Shown: piece after piece, positions 57,909 to 64,000 of the stretch
Layout: each line of letters begins with the position of its first letter
How positions within the stretch are numbered: the first letter of the stretch is position 1
Assembly (NCBI RefSeq): GCF_937616625.2
Contig: NC_065570.1
Coordinates: 22,592,046 to 22,656,045, forward strand
Length of the DNA stretch: 64,000 nt
Direction of reading: 5' to 3'
From: Mercurialis annua
Taxonomy: Eukaryota; Streptophyta; Magnoliopsida; Malpighiales; Euphorbiaceae
Notes under the pieces: generated by a model
The model's database searches: none
The model's input: the letters and a program-made list of their open reading frames with translations, nothing else
Told to the model about the DNA's origin: nothing
Translations under genes and position numbers: made by a program

Positions 57909-60412
57909 TGTCACGACCCAAAATATTGAGCCGCAACCGGCGATAGGGAACGGGAGTGGTAGCTCCGGAACCCGTAGCAAGCCTTCAATCACTAATAATT
58001 TTTTGCAATAATAAACAAATAATATTTAATCACAGAAGCAAACATATTTATATAACATATAACCAAATATTTACATTAACTGTTTAAACCTTGCGTGCTC
58101 TAGTTACCGTACCCTGTACGAACTGGCCTCGCGGTACTATATACATCAGTTAATGTCTCAAAACATCTCACCAGCATATGGGGCCGTGGATCATATATAA
58201 AACACGTAGCCTATAAAAAACATATAGAACAAAGACAGCAGGTAATATATACAATCAAAATGAACTGCTGTCTAGGCTACTACTCTGTCGACACAAGACC
58301 ACTACTGCAACATTCACAGAATTCAGAAACTATACATACACAGCTGACTTCTGGACTTCAAAATTGGCCTCTAGCTAGGTCAACAAACTAAGCACCTGGA
58401 AGACATCAATGGTGAGGGGTCAGTATTTGGGACAATACTGAGTGAGTTGGCATTTACTAATAGTATTAATATAGAAACATAACATCGCATCTTAAGAAAA
58501 CAATAATATAAAACATATAAACATGTATTTGATCCGTACGAAACTAATATCCTACCATGCGACACATCTCTCGAATAATCATATATCGTTCAACCCAATC
58601 GTAAATTTCAAGTTGTGAGTCCAACTCACTGGTGGGTCCAACCCACTAGATACAGGAACTTCCAGACTACACCGTAGCCGAATTCACTCTCGTATCGAAT
58701 TCATATCATATCATACATATCCAATCATTTCTCAAATGCAAACACACTAGACTGACTCATTACTGGTGATCACACAGCCTATTGACACCCAATAGGTAGC
58801 TAGTTTCTTTGGATTGATACTAGTTCTCGTATATAGAAATTAATAAAACATATAACATTTTAATCAATTATATATAATGCGATGCGTGTAAACAATATAT
58901 ATATCTATATAAAATAACTTTAATATATAATACACGAAAGTAAAGTGCAACTCACAGTGACTGCTATCCACTCTATAATGAAATCGATGTGGTGGTATGC
59001 TCGTACTAGTCCAACTCTAGTGCCATCACTGCTCAGTCGTACGTCTGATACATATTAATTAACATTTAATAGTCAGACGTAAATCATGTGTTTATACCTA
59101 TAATACTTTCATAATTTAAGTATTGGTTTCATTCTTAGTATTATTCACGTATTCAGTAACCCTTAGTTGTCTCCACGACTTATCGAATACCATTCCTTGT
59201 ATTCGAGAATTATATAATTTCCTTAACGTTTTTCATTATCATTACTCGTGTAAAACGTCGAGCTAAATCTCACTTTTTGACGTATCGAGGTCTTTAATTG
59301 AATTTTATGGTTTAATGTTCAAAATTATCGAAATTTGGGTCAAACTAGGTCAAAAGTCCACTTCGGTCCCCCAAATCCACTGTGCGGGAGCATAGCATGA
59401 CTATCTGCGCGCATAGTCTGAACTATGCGGGCGCATAGGTCGGCTATGCGCTCGCATAGCCTGAGCTATGCGGGCGCATAGCTTGAGCTATGCGCTCGCA
59501 TAGCCGAGCTATGCGGGCTCATAGCTTGAGCTATGCGGGCTCATAGCACGGCTATGCGGGCGCATAGCTGACCGCTATGCACAGCCCCGGAAACGTCGTT
59601 TCCAGGCTATTTCGCCGCACCCCGACCTACTACAATTTCCATTCTCTCAAAACCCGCATCATAAGTTCTCCAAAATTTTAAAAACGACTTAAGTACGTTG
59701 AATTCGACACCCTTCCATAATAAATATCAAAACAGAAAACTAAACCTCAATTTCCACACCAGTTATCGATTTGTTACCTTGATTTGAAGATTTCAATGGA
59801 TAGAGCTTTCAATTCTGAAGACATCGACGCGAAAATCGCTTGAATCGGACGTCGAACGGAGAAACGGCGGCGAAACAATCGTGATCGGCGTTAGCTTCTG
59901 GAGCTTTCTCTCTTCTTCCTTCCTGATTTTTTCATTGAATGAAATATCATATATTGTTTGGTTAAAGGTTCATTTTGATGCTTCTTTTCTTTCTTTGTTA
60001 CAATTTATCCTTTAAACTTTTCATTTTTTCAATTTAGTCCATAACTAAATTGATAAATTCTTTTATTATAGCTTATACGTATTATTTACCTTCAATAAAT
60101 AATACGAATTTCAATATTAGTACTTTCCCGTCAAAACCTACAAATTTTCATTTTCGACACAAAGTGGCTAAATTACCACTTTGGTCCCTGTACCTTATTT
60201 TTGGGCTTTTCTTGCCATTTTCCCTTTTAACTCCAATTCTAACTTTAGAATTGAAGTATAACCTTAATTTTTGCATAATTAATTTCCAAAAACCGACCTA
60301 CTTGAAACTTATTTACTTTATCTTTTTAGAAATTCTTCTGATATCGCCACTCTGACGAATCAAAACTGGACACGTGGTCCAATTGGCTAATTAATTATTT
60401 TAGGGTATTACA
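57909..60412 (-). repeat. 5' LTR of gag-only element
   Basis: 2504 bp; the plus strand begins TGTCACGACCC and ends TAGGGTATTACA. It is nearly collinear with 50773-53391 but has a shorter and less uniform palindrome array (59384-59578). Confidence 0.92.
59384..59578. repeat. GCGGGCGC near-palindrome minisatellite, shorter form
   Basis: About eight or nine units of TATGCG-GG-CGCATA and variants (GCTCGCATAG, GCGGGCTCATAG), spaced roughly 20-23 bp, in the position equivalent to 52252-52558. Units are more heterogeneous than in the partner LTR. Confidence 0.9.
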
Positions 60413-60617
60413 ATTTAACTCCCGTCTCAAACTCTTTCCAGGAAAGCTTAAGTCAGGATGGTCCGGACCTTTTCGTATCTCAAACATTCACCCACATGGA
60501 GCGCTTGAGATTGAAAATCATTATAACGGAAATGCATTTCTTGTTAATGGTCAAAGAGCGAAACATTACTATGAATGCGACCAAGTAGCGGGCGTCAAAG
60601 TCGTGACCTTCGAGTGA
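60413..60617 (+). pseudogene. Athila/Tat-like integrase C-terminal fragment, right part
   Basis: Continues the integrase tail interrupted at 50772: NSRLKLFPGKLKSGWSGPF, HPHGALEIEN, then a stop TGA at 60615-60617. Both pieces are individually open. The 5-bp target duplication at the break shows the interruption is due to the inserted element. Confidence 0.92.
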
Positions 60618-60772
60618 GGAAGGTTAGATACGTCGAGCCATGACGTTAAACAAAGCGCTTGTTAGGAGGCAACCTAACATCATTAAGGTACGTTTATCTA
60701 CTAAATTTCGTTGTATTTTTGTTTTAGAATTTTCCACATGTAAAAAAAAATCAAAAATATTTTTTGACAGAT

Positions 60773-61392
60773 CCTCGGCCGGCCCCCAGCCGGCCTGGGT
60801 GCGTGAACCGGCCAAGGGCCGTCCGAGAAATGCAAGTATGATTTTTTAAGACTTAATTACTTAAAAACCACTCACCTTGAACTTTTTTTTCGTTTATACC
60901 CTGACCTAAGGAAAAATTCATTTATACCCTAACGTATGTATTTATGTTTCACCTCTACCCCGAGGCACTAAATTAACCTCTTTTCATTAAGAAAAAAGTT
61001 TAAAATAGTTCTTCATTTGTAACCTAAGCTATTTAGAGTTTAATTAGAAATAAATTTTTTCTAAATAAAGGACTATTTTAAACTTTTTTTTAAATGAAAA
61101 GAGATTAATTTAGTGCCTCGGGGTAGAGGTGAAACATAAACACATACGTCAGGGTATAAATGAATATTTTCCTAGGTCAGGGTATAAACGAAAAAAAAGT
61201 TCAAGGTGGGTGGTTTTTAAGTAATTAAGCCATTTTTTAATCAAAAAGACTTGCAATACCTCAGCCGGCCTGTTTACGTGATCCAGCCAAGGGCGGCCGA
61301 GAAATGCAAGAACGGTTTTTTTAATCAAAAAAAACTTGCAGTACCTCAGCCGGCCTGTTTAAGTTAGCCGGCCAAGGGCCGGCCGCGACACT
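60773..61392 (+). repeat. GGCCGG-rich tandem units, split by a MITE
   Basis: Three units of about 80-85 bp, each with CCTCAGCCGGCC and GCCAAGGGCC and followed by GAGAAATGCAAG and TTTTTTAATCAAAA. Unit 1 is at 60773-60840, unit 2 at 61247-61310 and unit 3 at 61334-61392. A 382-bp MITE sits in the spacer between units 1 and 2. CCGGCC...GGCCGG near-palindromes recur in the element's LTR at 63378-63428. Confidence 0.8.
60850..61231. mobile_element. Foldback MITE, Mutator-type
   Basis: A 382-bp element whose two halves are inverted repeats of about 165 bp, starting GACTTAATTACTTAAAAACC and ending with the complement of GGCTTAATTACTTAAAAACC. It is bounded by a perfect 9-bp duplication ATTTTTTAA (60841-60849 and 61232-61240). 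Long terminal inverted repeats with a 9-bp duplication fit a non-autonomous Mutator-like MITE. No coding sequence. Confidence 0.93.
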
Positions 61393-62843
61393 AAAAAAAT
61401 CTAAAAAAAAATAAAAAAATATTTGAGACCCACAACCGGTTTTGACCCGACCCTTGACTCTTACATTGTCATGGAAGAAGAGACCGGCTAGTAGTTCCCT
61501 TGGTGGAATTCGCTGTCGTCTAAAAAGGAAAGATTTATATTCTCGTTTCTTTTAGTATTTCTCTTTCTTTTACATTGAGCACAATGTGCTATTTAAAAGT
61601 GTGGGGTGGGTAAAAGCAGTCGAACAAAAAAAAATTATTTTCAATAAATTGTTCATTTTCAGGAAAATTATTTAATAAAGTAAATTTGTAATTTATATCT
61701 CTTTGATCAATTGTAAATGTGACCTTCTTATTAGATAGTTGACTTGTAATTTTGACTAAAGGACAATTAAAAGAAAAACATTTTATACACGGTTTTACTT
61801 AATTATCATATAAGATGCCAAACTTTTAGTAAACCCACATTTAACTCGTTGAATCATTCACTTAACCAAATTGAAGAGATTCCGAGCCTAAAAGCATATT
61901 TTTCATGCTTCAATTCTTGTTGAGTGATCTCATTGTAAAGACTGCTTTTCGGAACTTGCTCTAACATAAAATTTGAGACTTGTTGATAAATTATAGCATA
62001 GAGATGATATGGGCAATTAGGATTAACCCCAATTTTTCCCTTTCTTTCAGCCTAAAAAAAATCACCATTAGATAAACCAACTTTGAGCCTAAAATATTTT
62101 TTGTTATACACACCAATTAACCCATTTCCATTTTTGATATCCTTCTTTCACTACCCTAAGTTAAAATGACTATTTATTTCACCATTAATTTTTGCTGTTG
62201 AAAAGAGAATAAATTGCTCAATCAAACAAAAATTTTGAAAATGAAAAGAGAAAAAGAAGGAAAAGAAAGATTATCGAGAAAAAAAATGAGAATAGGAAAA
62301 AAGAAGAAGCAAAATCAGTTGCTTTGAAAAAAAATCGGAATAAAGTGAGCATTTCATGATAGCACAAAGCATAGAAATGGTGAAGTACAAAAAAAAAACA
62401 GTCGATTTTAGCTTTTATAAACCTTTCTCTAGCCTTTTCCATCTTACCCCTTACCTTAACCCTATTCCAACCCAATAGAAGTCCTATTGATTCGTGTTTT
62501 AATTTATCTAAATAGTGGATTTTTGATGTTTTAGCAAGCTTATGGTAAAACTTATTTACAATTCAGTTGAGTGAAATTTTATACTTGAAACACTTGTGCG
62601 CCAAGAGAGAAATCTTACGAGTGTAATGATTCAACTTGTTGTTTGTGGTTAAACTAAAACTTTTGTAAATTTTTGATAATTAATTTTGACTTGTGTTGTA
62701 ATTAGCGAAAATTCTAATTGGCCTTGAAAAGTTTTGCAAGTTAATTATTTAATTTGAAAAGGCTAATTGAAAATTGATGATTAGTGTTTATTGTGATTGC
62801 AGTTACTTTTTAAATTGATTTTGGTTGAGGACAAGCAATTGTT

Positions 62844-62859
62844 CAAGTGTGGGGTAGTT
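62844..62859 (+). promoter_or_regulatory. Polypurine tract of Athila/Tat-like element
   Basis: CAAGTGTGGGGTAGTT lies directly before the TGATAAG start of the 3' LTR. Confidence 0.75.
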
Positions 62860-63377
62860 TGATAAGTCTCTATTTTGCGTCAATTTAAGATCATTTGTAT
62901 TGCATATTTTAGTCTCTTATTGCGTAAAATAGAGAGCTTTATACTCACTTTTACCTTTTTGTAGTTCTTAATATAAAATGTAAATACTTAGCATTTCTGG
63001 AGTATAATTGAATAAACAGAGCAAAAATAAAGTGAAAGTCAAGCCGGACTGATTCTATCAAGTCCGAAAAAGAAGAATAATGGAGAATCAAGTCTATATG
63101 CAAGCAACATAGTCGCTGAATCAGTCGCTGAAAGTTTAGAACGAAAAGCAAAAATTCGGACATATGTCCGTATTCGGATCATATCTGGAGCTAGAAATAT
63201 CCAAATCATATGATTAAACATGTCATGGAAATATAAGAGATTCATCTACAACTTTCATGAAGCAACAGAACCCAAATTCGGAAGCGAACCGGCTCGAAAT
63301 CGGCCTCCAAGACGGAATATGTGTAAACCAAGAATCGAATGGGCCAAATTTAGAGTTTTTGGGTGAAACAACTCTTC

Positions 63378-63428
63378 GGCCGGCCCTTGGCCGGACCACA
63401 CTCTCAAAGCCGGCCAAAGACCGGCTGA
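63378..63428. repeat. GGCCGG near-palindromes in LTR
   Basis: CGGCCGGCCCTTGGCCGG, with arms CCGGCC and GGCCGG around CTT, followed about 25 bp later by GCCGGCCAAAGACCGGC. They match the motif of the tandem units in the 3' untranslated region of the same element. Confidence 0.85.
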
Positions 63429-63581
63429 GGACCTAAAAATTTAATTCTTGATAGTTTTGGAAAGTCCAAGGTCTGGGTGAGCACTCATAGACCTTTCATG
63501 TCGAGATAACCATGATTCATACTCAAAAAGGGATCTTCCTTGACTTGCTCTCAAAGAAATGAGCTTTGATTTCCATCAAAC

Positions 63582-63740
63582 TCTTTATATTTTTAGAAAT
63601 GAGATATGTCAAACTTGATTCACTCAAACTCACGATGGAAATGAAAGAGAGACTTGATCACCACTCCTACTCTTTATGGCAAGAAGATATGTCAAACTTG
63701 ATTATCACTCAAGCTCACTATGGAAGGAAGATATTCATGG
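63582..63740 (+). repeat. Duplicated segment upstream of TATA box
   Basis: Two diverged copies of a ~83-bp segment containing CTCTTTAT, GATATGTCAAACTTGATT and ACTCAA-CTCAC. GATATGTC starts at 63603 and 63686. They lie just before the TATA box, where duplicated LTR enhancers are common. Confidence 0.7.
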
Positions 63741-63764
63741 CTTGGCTATCATTCATTTTGTGCC

Positions 63765-63773
63765 TATAAATAG
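63765..63773 (+). promoter_or_regulatory. TATA box of Athila/Tat-like LTR
   Basis: TATAAATAG in the context GTGCCTATAAATAGAG, a near-ideal plant TATA box about 900 bp into the LTR. Confidence 0.65.
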
Positions 63774-64000
63774 AGAAATATTGTGTAAAGATAGTCATTC
63801 ACTCACACATATATTTGTGTAAACATTTACTCTAAGATAGTTCTTATCAATTATTATTTCTCTTTTCATTTCTCATCTCATATGTTCTTAAGGTATAACA
63901 ATTACATTGTGATTTTCAATATGACAATGGATTGCTAAACCTTTAAAGTAGGATTAGGGATGTAACCTAGTTAGAGGGGATTCTTGATTATTTATTATTA

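Larger units (their letters stand above)
50773..60412 (-). mobile_element. Gypsy element with gag-like ORF only, nested in integrase gene
   Basis: A 9640-bp minus-strand LTR element: 3' LTR 50773-53391, polypurine tract, noncoding internal part, gag-like ORF, primer site, 5' LTR 57909-60412. It interrupts an older Athila/Tat-like integrase gene with a 5-bp TSD, ATTCA on the left (50768-50772, one change) and ATTTA on the right (60413-60417). No protease, reverse transcriptase or integrase is visible, so it would need a helper element. Its LTR family also provides the solo LTR at 4443-6975. Confidence 0.92.
60618..62843 (+). other. 3' untranslated region of Athila/Tat-like element
   Basis: No supportable coding region and no envelope-like frame. 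After the pol stop comes GTTAAACAAAGCGCTTGTTAGGAGGC, split here as GTTAAACAAAGCGCTT and GTTAGGAGGCAACC, a stretch typical after pol in this group. Then come three GC-rich tandem units interrupted by a MITE, and a first GTGTGGGGTGGG tract at 61599-61610 preceded by CATTGAGCACAATGTGC. The rest is A/T-rich. The A-rich run 62220-62400 yields a spurious minus-strand frame. Confidence 0.75.
62860..64000 (+). repeat. 3' LTR of Athila/Tat-like element, incomplete at window edge
   Basis: Begins TGATAAGTCTCTATTTTGCG, a typical start for this group, and runs past the right edge. It contains GC-rich near-palindromes (63378-63428), a duplicated segment (63582-63740) and a TATA box at 63765. Only the U3/R side is present. 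The several open frames of 60-70 codons on both strands are not supported as genes. Confidence 0.85.

Noticed and set aside
62218..62475. 85-codon minus-strand frame, Phe/Leu-rich
   Set aside because: It is the complement of a simple A-rich run and low complexity; no start context or family similarity.

Overview
The window looks like repeat-rich heterochromatin of a flowering plant nucleus, most likely a dicot. No host protein-coding gene is visible. The assignment rests on plant-type long terminal repeat (LTR) retrotransposons: a Tekay/Del-like chromovirus, an Athila/Tat-like Ty3/Gypsy element, a Ty1/Copia solo LTR and large non-autonomous Gypsy relatives, with tRNA-Met-type primer sites. 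It also rests on a decayed plant 18S rDNA/ITS1 piece and AAACCCTA-type boxes in two LTR families. The species cannot be named from the sequence.

The background is an AT-rich 60-bp tandem satellite, about 22 kb in total. It occupies 1-3550, 7060-13838, 24824-26387, 27361-33474, 43741-47607 and 48841-50496. The monomer is two diverged 30-bp halves, both starting CCAAACGTTT, with five CpG sites that often appear as TpG or CpA. Because 60 is divisible by 3, the array gives long stop-free frames on both strands (20-residue periodic peptides). I treat these as artefacts.

Layout: 1-3550 satellite with an orientation switch near 2250; 3551-4223 rearranged 18S rDNA pseudogene with an inverted duplication, then an ITS1 remnant; 4443-6975 a near-complete solo LTR; 7060-13838 satellite; 13839-24823 a structurally complete but coding-dead Tekay-like element with target-site duplication (TSD) GATTT; 24824-26387 satellite; 26388-27360 a Copia solo LTR (TSD CAAAC); 27361-33474 a composite higher-order array in which satellite blocks alternate with truncated 5' ends of the Tekay LTR; 33475-43740 a minus-strand non-autonomous Tekay-like element without coding sequence; 43741-47607 satellite; 47608-48840 the 3' part of a Tekay LTR; 48841-50496 satellite; 50497-64000 the 3' end of an Athila/Tat-like element (integrase C-terminus, 3' untranslated region, 3' LTR). 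That last element is split by a minus-strand element with a gag-like ORF (50773-60412) and carries a Mutator-type MITE (60850-61231).

Three observations stand out. (1) At 27.4-33.5 kb a retrotransposon/satellite junction has been amplified, with every unit sharing one insertion breakpoint that is also the left flank of the complete Tekay element. (2) Tandem GC-rich near-palindromes (arms around a 2-3 nt centre, spaced about 20-25 bp) sit inside LTRs of otherwise unrelated families. (3) A noncoding block with a small conserved hairpin is shared by the internal regions of two non-autonomous elements. No new enzymatic or defence system is visible.
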